This document shows positions 52,636 through 64,000 of a stretch of DNA of 64,000 bases, in pieces (position 1 is the stretch's first letter; each line of letters starts with the position of its first letter). The position numbers were made by a program, and so were the translations under genes. The notes beneath the pieces are model-generated. The model was given only the letters and a program-made list of their open reading frames with translations. It was not told the DNA's origin and did not search any database. Origin of the DNA: Sordaria brevicollis (taxonomy: Eukaryota; Ascomycota; Sordariomycetes; Sordariales; Sordariaceae); contig JAUTDP010000008.1 in the NCBI GenBank assembly GCA_033439795.1, positions 1,240,001 through 1,304,000 of the forward strand. Reading direction: 5' to 3'.

Positions 52636-55600
52636 TTATCCCTTTTTAAAAGAAATTCGTAAAATTAAAAAAATCTATATATATATATAATTATAATTTA
52701 AAATCCTTTATTAATTTATTAAATACTTTTAATTATAACGTTAATTATATTTTAAATTATTTATTTATTAAAAATCGTATAATCTTTATTATTACTTTTA
52801 TAAATCCTTCCTCTACCTCTTTTTCGGTTAGTAATAATTCCGTTTTAAAGATAGCGAATCGTTATATTAAATAGGCGGAGCGGCGGCGTAAAGCGCGGGG
52901 TTCGGTATTAGCGTTGGATTACCCATTATAAACGGTAGGGTTCGTTATTAGGTCTTTTCCTTCTTATTCGAAGCGGTCGAAAAATTCTTTAATATAGGGT
53001 AATATTAATTTATTAGGGTAATTATAATAAAACTTTTATAAATGTACTTTATAATCGATAATATTATCAACCTTTTTTTAAGTAAGGTCGTAATTGCCTT
53101 TTTATTTAATTAAATAATATTAATAATAGTTTTCTCCTTTTTATTTAATATTTAATAATTTATTAAATCTTTATTTAATATATTCTTTGTAATCGTCGGT
53201 ACGAATTATAATTTTACTTTCGTTAGCGCGAACGTTAGAATCGACGACCTAACTAGGGAGACTTTAATTGGTTTAACGTTAAATTATCGAAATATAAAAG
53301 ATTAACGAGTATTTTATATTATGAAATAATCGTAGTTTAATAATATATAAATCTACTTTTAAAATTTTAAATAATCCTTCTTAACGGGGAGAAAATTTAG
53401 CGTATAAACGACCGTTAATTAGGTTAAACGTATCGAATAGGACGGTATCCCCTTTTTTATATTTTATTAAATCGATTCGCTTCTTATTAATATTCTCTTC
53501 GTATCGGTTTTAATTATATTTAATTTATTAAATTATAAAGTCCTAAATTTTATAAAAGCGGTCGGCGAATTTATTAACCTTATAATATTCTTTTAATTAT
53601 ACGGGTAATAATATTAATAATAGGGGGTTATAAAATTCGGTACTTATATAGGGGTAATAACCGTAATTAACGAAGAAAGGTAATAGGTTTATTAATAAAG
53701 ACGTTACGTTATTACCGGCGAATTTTACAAAGGGAAACTATTTAACCTAATTAATTTATACCTAATTAATATATAATTAGAAGTATTATTCTATTTCCGT
53801 ATTAATATATTTAATTTAAATATTTATTTAAAGGTAGAAGGCGGAGGTTAAAGTACGCGTAATATTTAAGCGCTAATATAAGGAAGATTAAAATCGTAAT
53901 ACGAATTAAATATTTCTATTCGAAAAAATAAAATTTAAAAGGTTATAAAGGTAATAAACGCGGTCGATAAAATATTCGGTTAATTTTTCTACTAATAATA
54001 TAATTATTAATATAAAGTATTATATTTTTATTAACCGATTAATAACGATGTAAATATATTTAAATTTTTAATTAAGGTAAAAATTATTAGGGAACGGAAT
54101 AACGTAATCGACGGAAATATGGATTTAAAGAATTAATATAACGGGTAAGGTTTTAAAGAGGCTGGTAAAACTTCGTTTAAAGAATTTAATCTTTATATAA
54201 AATAAATAAACTTTATAAAATATATATATATTATTAATTATACCCTCTTAATAAAATTCTCGGGATAAAAATTCGTAAATAGCGTTATAATTAGGGTAGC
54301 CCGCGCTAAGCGAATTATATTAGTAATTAATTAATTAAAATTAGAATTCCTTATTATAAAAATCGATTATTATATAATCGCACTATTTAATAATATTGTT
54401 AAGGGTAATCTAATATTCGTTAAAGGTTTTATAAAAGATTTTATAAATTGAAATTAACTAATTACAATTATTTAAATCGTTTAAAGCGGAAACCGCTTTT
54501 TAAAGGAATATAGAATTTTCGTAATTATTTAAAATAATATCGTCGATTAATTTATCTTTATAATCGCTTATTAAAGAAAAGGAATAATAAGAAATTAAAT
54601 CTTCTTTATCGAAATAACCGTTTATAAATTATAAAGGCTAAAAAAGGGTATATTAATAGGCGGCGAAACGTTCGTTTTTTATACCCGTAGGAATATTATT
54701 AAATTTTTTATTAAAAGTATTAAGGCGTAAATTCTTCGATTTTAAAGTATATTAAATTTAGAAATTAAAACGTAATAAGAATTACGATTAGTATATATAT
54801 TATTATATAAATTATTTATTAATTATAAAAGTCTTTAAATTTTTATAATTTATTAAGATATCGAATAATTATTATATTCTTTTAAATTCGGGCTACTACT
54901 CCTTTAACGTTTTAATAATAGTTAAAAATTCTTTATTATAAACGTTGTAATTATATTTTTAAATTATATATTTTATTAAAAAGTATATAATTAGGTATAA
55001 AATTCTATTATTATTATATTATAAAAACGTACCCCCTATTATTTAATTAAATATATTTATTTCGACTATAATCTTTTCAATCTAATTATAAATCTTTAAT
55101 ACGAATTTAATTATAAAAGCCTTTTTTAATATATTAAAAGCGGATTAATAGCGGTCGGACTATAATTATAATACGTTTTTCTTTATTAATTCGTATAATA
55201 GGGATACTATCGTCGAAAATACTTTAATAAAACGCCGGTAGAAATTCGCGAAATTAAAGAACTATTAAAGCGATTTTTTAAATTAAAGGGGCGTTTAATT
55301 GAATACGGTTTTAATTTTATTTAAATCTATTTCGATATTATTTAATATAATAATTAGGCCGAAGTATTTCGTATATTTCGTATAAAATTTATATTTATTA
55401 ATATTTATATTTAAACCGGCTTTAATTAAACGCTCGAAGATATTATTAACGTATTACTCGTAATCCTTTTTATTATTAGAATATATAAAAATATTATCGA
55501 AATAAGCGGTTGCGTAAACGTTAAAAATATTATATAGAATATCGTTAATATAATTCTAAAAGGCGCCGAAAGCGCTTTAAAAGCTAAAAAGTATAATTAA

Positions 55601-58600
55601 GGATTCGAATAATTTAAACCTTATTATAAACGCGGTTAATTATTCGTAACTTTCTTTAATACGGATTTAATTAAAGGTAATAATAATATTTAATTTAATA
55701 AAAATTTTAATATAGTAAATAACGTCGAATATTTCTTTAATAAATAAAAACGGGTAGCGGGATTTAAAAGTAACATTATTAATATTACGGTAATTAATAT
55801 AAATACGGACTCCTCCTCCCAGCTTTTTAATTAAAAGTATAAAAATAAAAGCTTTTAATTATAACGGGCAAATAAATTTCTTTTTTAAATTATTATCGAT
55901 CTATTTTTTAATAACGTTAAATTCTTTTAAACTAAAAATATAATTATAGGAAGCGGGTAGCGTAGCGTTAAATTTAAATTCGAATTTAAAATTATAAAAC
56001 CGGTTAAGGGGTAATATATTAATACTTTTTTAGCGGAAATTATTCGTCTATTATTAATATTACCGAAGTAATTTTTATTAAATTTGTACGTCGGTTTTTA
56101 AAAATTTATTTACTTTTTCGTAAAATTTAATAATATTTTTAAATGTAATTTTATTAATATTAATACTATTAACGGTAAAATAATAATTAATAATCTCTTC
56201 GTAAATTTAAAAATTAGAGGTATCGCTTATAAATATAATTAAAATAAAGATTTTAATTATTTTAATAACTTCTTTACTTCTAATACTATAAAACGTATTA
56301 ATTTAAATATAATAATTACTACCGAAGAATTTTTTATAATAAATTGCTTTTCCGTTTATAATATTTCTAATTATATTAACCGTAAAATTATTACTAATTA
56401 TATTTAAAATTAGGGCGCCTCTTTCTTTTATTATTTTATTTTCGTCTATTATACGTTAAATATTTATTACTATACTTACCCTCGTTATACGGATAATTTA
56501 AAATTTATATTTTTTAACGAATTAATTAAATATAATTATTAGGAACTCTTTAATATCGATTAAATTGAAGGGTCCTTTAAAAATATAATAAAAGCGGACC
56601 GGCGTTCGATAATCGGGGAAAGAAGTACGTACTCCTCTAGTTAAATAATATAACGTAAAGACTATATATAATAGAAGAAGGGGGTAATAACGCATTATAA
56701 TTATTAATATAAGAATTTAATTACTAACGACCTTATTAATAAGGATTACGTTTATTTTATTAGCGACCTTCTATTTAAATTTATTAAAACGTTAACGAAT
56801 AACGCGTTTAATAATCGCAAAAATAGAGATTTAGCGAGCGGTTTCTAACGGTAAAGCGGGGGCATTAGGCTTTCCCTTATTAGAGATATTTAAAACGGAA
56901 GGTTTTTAATATACTAATCGCATTTTAAAGGAATTTTTAAAAATAATAATAGAAAGTATACCGTTAGGAATAATAATTAAAGGCGTATTAACGTTATATT
57001 TACGTAATAATAATACGTAGCGAAAGTAACGGGGTATTTTTAAAGGGAAATAATTATATTACTTATAAATAGAGCCGAAAATAAGGCGGTCGTTAGGCTA
57101 ATTGATATTAAGGGCGTAGTAGATTAATTATGGGTATTCGAAAATAATAAGGTTATCCTCCGCGAAATTATAAATAAAGAAATCGATAAATTTATAATAT
57201 ACGCCGGTATTTATAATTAAGCGATTAAAATATATAATATTCCCTTTCGTTTAATTATTAGCGAGGTAGAGGAATTTAGAGAATTAGAATTTAAAAATTA
57301 GGAAATTATTATATAAAACGAAACGGCGGTTAATAAATCCTAGAATAATATAACCGTTATTAACGAATATAATATAATATATTTTATACGGTTTATAAAA
57401 TAAGTAAATAAAGAAATTTAATAAATTGGGGTATTTATAACGGTTATTTATAAAAGATTTATTAATTTTAATAATTTTAAACTTAATTATAAAGATATTC
57501 TTTAATTATTTTCTTCCCTATTTATATTTAATAAACGTTAATTTCTAATTGCGATTTAAACGGAAAGTTATATATTTCCTTAGCCGTTAATAAAGCCGTT
57601 TTTATTACTTATAACCGGGCCTACGAAGCTATAAAGGTATATAAGGGTAAGGTAGTAAATAAATTATTATTATAATATAAAATAATTAAAAGCCGGGGTA
57701 TTAAGAGTAGGAATACTTATAGTATTAATATTATAATAATTATATTGGCTATATCCGTATTAGCCCTAAGCGGGGCGCTATTATTAATTACCGTTATTAT
57801 TATTATTTTTTTCTTTCTCCTTTTTATCTTTCTTTTTTTTTTTCTCCTTCTTTTTCTCTTTATATAATTTACGTTTAAATACCTCCTTTTTAAATTAAAT
57901 ATAACCCTTATATTCGGCGGAGAAATAGCTTTTATAATTATAATAGGTATAAATACCAGTCTTTATACGGTATTAGAATATATTATTATCGATTATATAA
58001 GAGATTTAAACGTCGGAAGCGAATATAAAATCGAAATTTATAATAATACCGCCCTCGTTAATAATAAATTCGGGAACGGAACCGCTTATATTATTAAAAG
58101 TAAAATTAAAATTAATAATGGGGTTATTAATATTAAATTTATAATAAGGGTTAGCGATTTTATCGTACTAATCCTTCTATTCGAATTATTTAGCGAAGTC
58201 GCAAATTATTTCGAACTATTCGTCGAATTTATTATCCTTAAATTAAGGGCGCTATAAGGTAATAATATTATAGAAACGTTCGGTTAAACGTTAATAAAGA
58301 TAATAAATTTTTATATTATTATTAAATTGATAACGTTCGATAATAGTAACGAATTTATCCTCGAAATTAAACTATTTTATTTTACCTATTTTTAAATCTT
58401 CGAATTTACGACGAATTTAAATTATAATATCGACGTTATTATATTTATTAATTATCTATTTAAATAAATTGAAAATAATAAATTATTTAATTAATTTATT
58501 AAATAGGATTTTAATAAATTCGAATTCAATTACCTCCTAAAATTTACTGCAAAGGGAGTAAGAAATTAAAAAAAAATTTAGCGTCCTCAATTTTAAAGGC

Positions 58601-59743
58601 GGAAAATTCGTCCTTAAAAGCGAATAAAATATTAACGTACTATTAACGAAACTTAATAATTCTCTTAAGAATTTTACTAATATTATCGAAAGCGGGGGAA
58701 ATAATAATACGTAATACCGACTTATAGTTATTACTACCGTTATTTCCGACCGGGTTATTAATAATTATATTATTAAATTCGGATTCGGAATTATTAAAAT
58801 TAGAATTATTATCGTTATTATTATTAAATAGGGGTATAAACGCAGGGTTAATAAATTTAAATAAACGTTAGCGAAAATCGTTAATTATCTTTTAATATTT
58901 AATTATTTTACACTTAATCGCATTTTAAAAATTAACCTTAAAATCGGAATAGCGCTTTTAAATATCGGATAAACTTTATTAAAGGGCGGTTAAACGAATT
59001 TAAAAATTATTAACGATATTATTATATTAGGAGGCGGTATTAGCAAAAACTTATTTATAAACGTTATATTAAATTTATTACTTAATAATAGCGTTTAAAA
59101 ATTAAAGGGTATAATTAGTTTTAAAAATTGCGAAATTAATATTAAAAATTACGTTAATCTAATCTTTATTTTGGATTAGGATACGGAATTAATTAAAATC
59201 TTAATATAATTAATTATTTTCGTCTTCGGATTATTAAAAATCTTCCTTAATATTTTAGAATTTAATTATAATAAAAATAATATTGGACTATATAAAGCGG
59301 GTAAATACGTAAATAGCGGCCGGGAACGTAAAGTAATTACTTAAATTAAGAATTTAGGTAATAAAAACCGGTATAATAATAAAATCGTTATTAAACGTAT
59401 AAATAACGTCGGTAAATTAATCTTAAAATTCGATATTATAAAGGTTAACGTTTTTAATTTCGGAAAGTATAATAGCCGTAACGAAGGTATTAATAATTAT
59501 AGCGGGGATTAAATCGGATATTAATCGCTTAAATTAATATATTTTAATAAATATAAAGAAAAAGAGAATACGAACGATTATAATAATAATACTCGTTTTA
59601 ATAATTATTTAATTCGAATTAATTATAGGGCTATCGCTAAAGCGTTAACCGCTAAGAAAACGAATCTTAATATTAATTAATATAATTAATAATTAATCTT
59701 CTTCGAAAATTACGCGCGTAGCGTTAAAATAAGTATAATAAAC
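52636..59743 (-). pseudogene. Element IV gag-pol remnant
   Basis: Minus strand RT at about 55900-55450 reads KKLGGGVRIYINYRNINNVT, SRYPFLFIKEIFDVIYYIKI, TAFIIRFKLFESL and FGAFQNYINDILYNIFNVYA, then AYFDNIFIYSNNKKD, a decayed YLDDILIYS. Gypsy-type order. Other domains were not individually resolved. Confidence 0.75.
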
Positions 59744-60029
59744 TATTAAAGGATAGCGTTAATATTATTAAATATATAATAAAATATATATTATTGTACG
59801 AAAGAAAGGAAGGGAGAAGTATATACGGAGGATTGGATATATAGGCGCGAGCCTATACCCTAGTCCGTACGTACCTATATGATATTATACGTAATTATAA
59901 GTGATTAGATCTAGACTATATCGAATTATAGTATGCGTATTATAGTCGGGAATGGTCGCTGGGGATTTGGGCACCTATATAGGTGGTCAGTGCGTATACC
60001 GGGTATGGCACAGGTATAATCCTGTGACA
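59744..60029 (-). repeat. Element IV 5' LTR (286 bp)
   Basis: The inner left half is mutated (GTTAATATTATTAAATA); the outer right half (GGAATGGTCGCTGGGGATTT) is intact. Confidence 0.92.
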
Positions 60030-60034
60030 ATAAG

Positions 60035-61146
60035 TAATTACCGATTAAAGTTCCTTAAAAATATATATTAATAACTAATATTCTACATTTTACTATTCGA
60101 ATTAATACCTAAAATAATTAAAGTCGACTATTAAATAACAATATAAAATAACGGAAACGAATATATTATAAAAGTAATCCTAAATTTAAAAATTAATAAA
60201 AAAGATAAATTAATTAAATACTTTAGTAAATAGAAAGGTTATAATTACGTAAATAATACTTAAGAACCCTTAGATAATTTCGTTAATTTTAAGAACGAAA
60301 TTAAAAATTAATATCGATAAAATCCTAATTAATTAATTTAAAAGGATTAGAGGCTAATTATTCTAAAAAATTAGGAGATAATATACTTAATTTATTAAAC
60401 TACGAGTCGTCGCCGTAAACGATAGCGTTAAGATCCCCTATTATAAAAGTATTACCCTTTAATAATTCTTTCTTATATTCTATTATTTTATAGTTAAATA
60501 AAGACTTCTATTTCTTTTATAAATAACGTTTTTATTTACAAATTCGCATTAAACGAAACTAAAGTTCGTAAATTTATTTTATTAAATACTCTTCCTCATT
60601 TTTTAAACGTTAAATCTCTTAAATTATAGAAGAAATTAAAAATATATTAATAATAAATAAAACCCCGTATATTATTTATAGTATTTATATTTACCTCCTA
60701 TATTAATACTATCGTAAAAATATTTACGATAAATATATTTATTATACAACTTCGATTTCGACGGATTTATAATATAGGACTATTTATATTAGAAATAATT
60801 TAAATAAAGTATTTCGAATAATTAATTAAAAACTTTAATATAATTAATAAAAACCTTAATAGCGGACCCGCGGCGAAGGGATTATTTAGTAGTAAAAAGG
60901 ACGGCGGCATAACGAGTATTACGTTAAAAAATAATAATAAAGGAAAGAAAAAGGTAAAATTTATTAAAAGGAATTATATAAGCGTTATAAAGGATTAGTA
61001 AGGAGAAAAGGGAAGGAAGATTAGGTAGGGTAAATAAATTAATTAATAGAATTATTATTAGAAGGAAGAATCCTACTAATAAATTAGTTACGTATTAAAA
61101 TTATATCGTAGCGTTTAGGGATAAAGTTATAAAGGAGGGGACATTA
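60035..61146 (+). pseudogene. Element I 3' remnant with polypurine tract
   Basis: RIP debris downstream of integrase. AAAGGAGGGGA at 61131-61141, five bases before the 3' LTR, is a good polypurine tract for plus-strand priming of element I. Confidence 0.65.
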
Positions 61147-61437
61147 TATTATAATCTAATTATATATAATAGTTAATTAACCAATTAAAGGCAAAGCCGC
61201 AGGCGCCGTATGGCGGCGCCAGGCGGCGCCCTTCTTAAACGGCCGTATAGCCGCTCCAGCGGTATAGCGGCCACCGGGCTAAAGACTAGTATATAAGAAG
61301 GCCTCCCGGCCTTCGTTATACGGGTTCTTTAGCAAACAATAGCTTTTATAATTAATTAGTACCTTTTGGCTACTACTACCGTTGTTCTATTGTTCTATCC
61401 CAGCGATATACTCCTGTGCTTGTAACGGTTCGTCACA
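61147..61437 (+). repeat. Element I 3' LTR (291 bp)
   Basis: The inner left half is RIP-mutated (TATTATAATCTAATT); the outer right half is intact and ends GTTCGTCACA. TATA box TATATAAGAA at 61290-61299. Confidence 0.95.
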
Positions 61438-61483
61438 CTTGGGCGGCATGGCAGCGGAGGGTCTTTGACTAAGTGCGTTATAG

Positions 61484-61882
61484 CTTTACAAGACCCGGAG
61501 CCCAGCGCGTCGATTCTCCGTCTGGTCGAGTTCGTCGGGGCCGGTCAATGCTGTATCTTGCTGCGATCTTGGTTATACTATCACGGACCTCGCTCATGGC
61601 GGGAGGTGTCCGAAGGAGAAGGGTTTGTACCTAGATGCAACACAGGGGCATGTTGTCCGCCGCGTTCGGAGCCCAATCCTTCTGTGCATTGTCTGTGGCG
61701 TTCAGGAAGCATGCAGTTATTGGCAAGACGAGAATGGGTATGGGGGATGTTGTTGTTTTGACCGCAATACGTGCCGTTTTCTCCATTTTTGGTCTGCGAT
61801 GTTGGTGTGTTGGGAGAGTAGGACCATATTTTTCTACTATTTAGTTAGCTACCGGTCACCCCGAGGATATAGATCAAAATAG
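61484..61882 (+). CDS. Coding-like open frame, Cys-rich hypothetical (no start assigned)
   Basis: A 132-codon frame directly right of element I, opening after a TAG with no upstream ATG. It reads CCDLGYTITDLAHGGRCPKE, then YLDATQGHVVRRVRSPILLC and then YGGCCCFDRNTCRF, with many Cys. The sequence is not RIP-mutated. It could be an exon, a fragment cut off by the insertion, or chance. No family is recognised. Confidence 0.3.
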   Translation, partial: LYKTRSPARRFSVWSSSSGPVNAVSCCDLGYTITDLAHGGRCPKEKGLYLDATQGHVVRRVRSPILLCIVCGVQEACSYWQDENGYGGCCCFDRNTCRFLHFWSAMLVCWESRTIFFYYLVSYRSPRGYRSK

Positions 61883-62115
61883 TAAAGAAACGCTCCTTGT
61901 CTGGTCGCAAATATCCTTCGAGTTCTGCTAATATCTTTCTCGGACGTGACCCGTCTTCATCTGATGTCCATATGAGGAAAGGGATAACTCAAAACTGCCG
62001 TAACTTTCCTTCATCCCTTTGCCCCCCTCATATTCCAACCCCCTCATATTCCAACCCCCTCATATTCCAACCCTTCGAACCAGGCTTACGAGTAGCCCAG
62101 ACGTCCGAGTCCAGC

Positions 62116-62589
62116 TCAACAACACCCAAATCTTACCACGCCAAACAAACCACCAAGATTATCACCGTGCTTGTTGCCACTCCACCTCCAACAGAGGCGC
62201 TCATGCACGAGTACCAAGGCCTGCTGGATGCGGTAAGGCACGTTGGCGGCGACATACTCAGCTGCGAGTTTGGTGAACGAGACCGGGCCGCGTCCAGTAT
62301 TGGAGTTTCGAAGCTTGACAATTCTTCCGGGCTCTCCGTTGTAGGGCTCTTCGCGCATCCATGAGTAGTCGCGGCCAGAGACGTCGTCAAGCCACTCGGA
62401 CGGCATGCTGATGATGCGATAGTCGTGATCGACAAGGTTTCCAGGCACGATGGTAGGGCTAAGGGCCCGGTGGCATGGGACGTAGCAAGCGATCTCCTCG
62501 GGTGTGAGCATACGGTCGCCGGGCCATTGGGGAGGAGTGAACTTTTTGTAGTGGCGAATCTGCCAATCTGGAACTAAGAAGAATCCCAT
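62116..62589 (-). CDS. Hypothetical protein, 157 aa
   Basis: Minus-strand frame from ATG 62589-62587 with strong third-position C/G preference, as in the recognised genes. It reads MGFFLVPDWQIRHYKKFTPP, then GDRMLTPEEIACYVPCHRAL, PSEWLDDVSGRDYSWMREEP and PVSFTKLAAEYVAANVPYRI. The last 25 residues (Gly/Cys-rich) look unlike the rest, so a 3' splice site may be missed. It is soluble with no signal peptide. I recognise no family. Its start lies head to head with the plus-strand frame that begins about 62541. Confidence 0.5.
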   Translation of the reverse strand: MGFFLVPDWQIRHYKKFTPPQWPGDRMLTPEEIACYVPCHRALSPTIVPGNLVDHDYRIISMPSEWLDDVSGRDYSWMREEPYNGEPGRIVKLRNSNTGRGPVSFTKLAAEYVAANVPYRIQQALVLVHERLCWRWSGNKHGDNLGGLFGVVRFGCC

Positions 62590-62900
62590 GGATTGTGGTC
62601 GGAGCCGTAACCGTCGAATGGATCGAGCGCATCGTGACCCGCCAATCCAACGACTTTTTGCAGGAGGTCTTTGCCTACCAATGCATCCTCCAATACACCT
62701 ACCTCATTAAACGGGACACCAGATACATCGGTGAACCGTACGAAGAAATGCCCATCACGCTCGAACAATTCGTCGTCTGGATGCCGTGGTATGAGATGTG
62801 GCACTACTGGATGGGTAAACAGCAGTATGTCGACCCCGTTCAATGGGTGATGTACTTTTTTCGTGCCTACGATGGCAGCGAACATTGCCTTGGAATATAA
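62541..62900 (+). CDS. Coding-like open frame, Trp/Tyr-rich hypothetical (5' end unresolved)
   Basis: The plus-strand frame opens after a TGA (62538-62540) and ends with TAA at 62900. Codons strongly favour third-position C/G. It reads VEWIERIVTRQSNDFLQEVF, then AYQCILQYTYLIKRDTRYIG and VVWMPWYEMWHYWMGKQQYV, then MYFFRAYDGSEHC. There is no in-frame ATG near its beginning, so it may be a downstream exon, with TTTTGTAG as acceptor, or a truncated gene. It overlaps the first 49 bases of the opposite-strand frame, so one of the two must start elsewhere. Function unknown. Confidence 0.4.
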   Translation, partial: TFCSGESANLELRRIPWIVVGAVTVEWIERIVTRQSNDFLQEVFAYQCILQYTYLIKRDTRYIGEPYEEMPITLEQFVVWMPWYEMWHYWMGKQQYVDPVQWVMYFFRAYDGSEHCLGI

Positions 62901-62911
62901 TCTACCTCTGT

Positions 62912-63262
62912 CTACCAACGTAGCCGTGATGTTGGGTGGCGGACTCTAAATAGGCGGAAGCAAATCTGCTTATTGCGAGTCCGGGATGGATCTGAATCGT
63001 AATACCACCAAATCTTTTCACCTGGGTCAAAAGTTGCCAGGGTGAAATGGTTGCTGATCCAGATTGGAAGACACCACCATCTTGTAGCTTTAAGAAACCC
63101 CTGGAGATTTCCTCCAGCCATATAAGTTGTCGGTGGGATATAGATAGTATTCCCAAAACTCCGAAGTATCCATATGTGAGCAGGGCGCTTCGTGCCGTGT
63201 TCTCCAGCCACGACTGGGCGTTCCCAAAGTGCGAGAGACTCACCATGCCTAGGGCTGCTCAA
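62912..63262 (-). CDS. Coding-like open frame, possible C48-type protease fragment
   Basis: One minus frame contains ISNHFTLATFDPGEKIWWYY followed by DSDP, which recalls the His-containing beta strands of Ulp1/SUMO-type cysteine proteases (HW-L-x-x-x-D then YYDS). A different frame upstream (LSHFGNAQSWLENTARSALL) has better codon use, so the locus is probably frameshifted or spliced. Low confidence. Confidence 0.25.
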   Translation of the reverse strand: MSSPRHGESLALWERPVVAGEHGTKRPAHIWILRSFGNTIYIPPTTYMAGGNLQGFLKATRWWCLPIWISNHFTLATFDPGEKIWWYYDSDPSRTRNKQICFRLFRVRHPTSRLRW

Positions 63263-64000
63263 AATCCTCAGAATAAACCCCTGATTATCTTTTCCTGTTC
63301 ATCCTATCAGAAGGCCAGAAAGGATCAGGTGGACCATGAGTGCCTGCCTTTCAGGTGCCTAAGGACTGCCGTAGCCGGGTCAACTGACGATATCTAAAAC
63401 CGGACAGCCTAGTCTGCCTATAAGAAGATCAGACGAAGCTGCAATCTCCTTATCTCTGTTGTCCATGACGTACCTTGTATTATATTGTGTTCCTCGTCGT
63501 CGCGTATAGTCGCGTGCCCCACTTGCTGCCTCGAGTCTCGACGTGAACGTGTGCCTCCTCTAGAACTCTTTCTCCCTTCCTTCTCTCCTCTTTTTCTCTC
63601 CAGACATCAGAACATATCGAGTGTCTACGAGAACGACACCTCCAAGATCTCTCGCTACCTGTAAGGAACTTGTTGTTTTTGTTTGGTTTTGATCTTCCTT
63701 TGCTGACGTTTACTCTTTGACAGTACCAAGCGAAGCAAGAAGCCCTGCCTTTTTGTTTTTTTTTTTGTCGTCCTGCCTTCCCTCGCTTCGAGATTTTGTA
63801 AGTTATCTAGTGCTGTTTTGCGCCCGGTCATTCATCCTTTGCCACGTCCTCATCATCATCACAACATTCCCACGAGTTGTTGTGGTTGGTAGGTGAAGTC
63901 AAACACGCTGGCACCTACATCATCACGTCTTCCTCAAGATCTTCTCGCTGTCAGGACACTCACCAGTTACTGAATCATCACCATTTCCTCACAAAATTTC
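63263..64000 (+). promoter_or_regulatory. CT-rich 5' leader of a gene beyond the window, with a probable intron
   Basis: Sequence becomes CT-rich at about 63540-63600, as in fungal promoters and leaders. A well-formed intron lies at 63661-63723 (GTAAGG donor, GCTGAC branch site, GACAG acceptor). Another possible donor, GTAAGT, is at about 63799. No long frame is present, so this is most likely 5' UTR of a plus-strand gene starting past 64000. Confidence 0.4.

Larger units (their letters stand above)
52350..60029 (-). mobile_element. Element IV: Ty3/gypsy LTR retrotransposon nested in element I
   Basis: 286-bp LTRs (52350-52635 and 59744-60029) with duplication ATAAA (52345-52349) / ATAAG (60030-60034), a single G-to-A difference. 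The right LTR ends CCTGTGACA. Minus orientation comes from RT at about 55900-55450 and an AAAAGGG-type purine tract beside the left LTR. Total 7.7 kb. Confidence 0.9.

Overview
The window reads as nuclear DNA of a filamentous ascomycete, most likely a Sordariales-type fungus such as Neurospora or a relative (inference). Normal-GC flanks carry intron-containing genes with fungal splice signals. They enclose a 47.8-kb, extremely AT-rich block (13,673-61,437) in which almost every C outside CpG has become T, and correspondingly G has become A. That is the footprint of RIP (repeat-induced point mutation), a fungal defence against duplicated DNA.

Left flank (1-13,672): the C-terminal part of a low-complexity protein; two tiny paralogous genes on the minus strand whose proteins begin MCTT; a YrbG-like Na+/Ca2+ exchanger; a two-exon NRAMP metal transporter; and a 368-bp hAT-type MITE with perfect 20-bp inverted repeats and an 8-bp target duplication. 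Between the small genes and the exchanger lie about 4 kb in which I recognise no gene.

RIP block: a stack of nested transposons that I resolved by eye from LTR pairs and target-site duplications. Element I (13,673-61,437, plus strand, Ty3/gypsy, TSD CTTGG) encloses element II (15,429-46,896, minus, TSD ATTAT), element IV (52,350-60,029, minus, TSD ATAAG/ATAAA) and short element C. Element II encloses element III (20,731-29,113, minus, TSD GGTTT), short elements A and B, and a 12.3-kb DNA-transposon-like element V (29,931-42,276, TSD ATTTGAAG) that landed in the first bases of B. Each LTR pair has identical length (291, 308, 267 and 286 bp), and I saw only C/T or G/A differences between the two copies. 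Decayed gag zinc knuckles, reverse transcriptases and integrases can still be read through the stops and fix each element's orientation. In all four pairs the outer half of each LTR is nearly unmutated and the inner half is heavily mutated.

Right flank (61,438-64,000): normal-GC DNA with open frames of coding-like codon use but no recognised product, including two that start head to head near 62,590, then a CT-rich leader with a probable intron that likely belongs to a gene beyond the window. Joining the two flanks at the CTTGG duplication suggests that element I landed in an already frame-broken third member of the MCTT family.

Most unusual items: element V (12.3 kb, TAGTCT ends, 8-bp duplication, unclassified), the A/B/C family (hairpin ends, tRNA-like Pol III head in A, long AAT tracts in B and C), and the mirrored RIP gradient in the LTR pairs.
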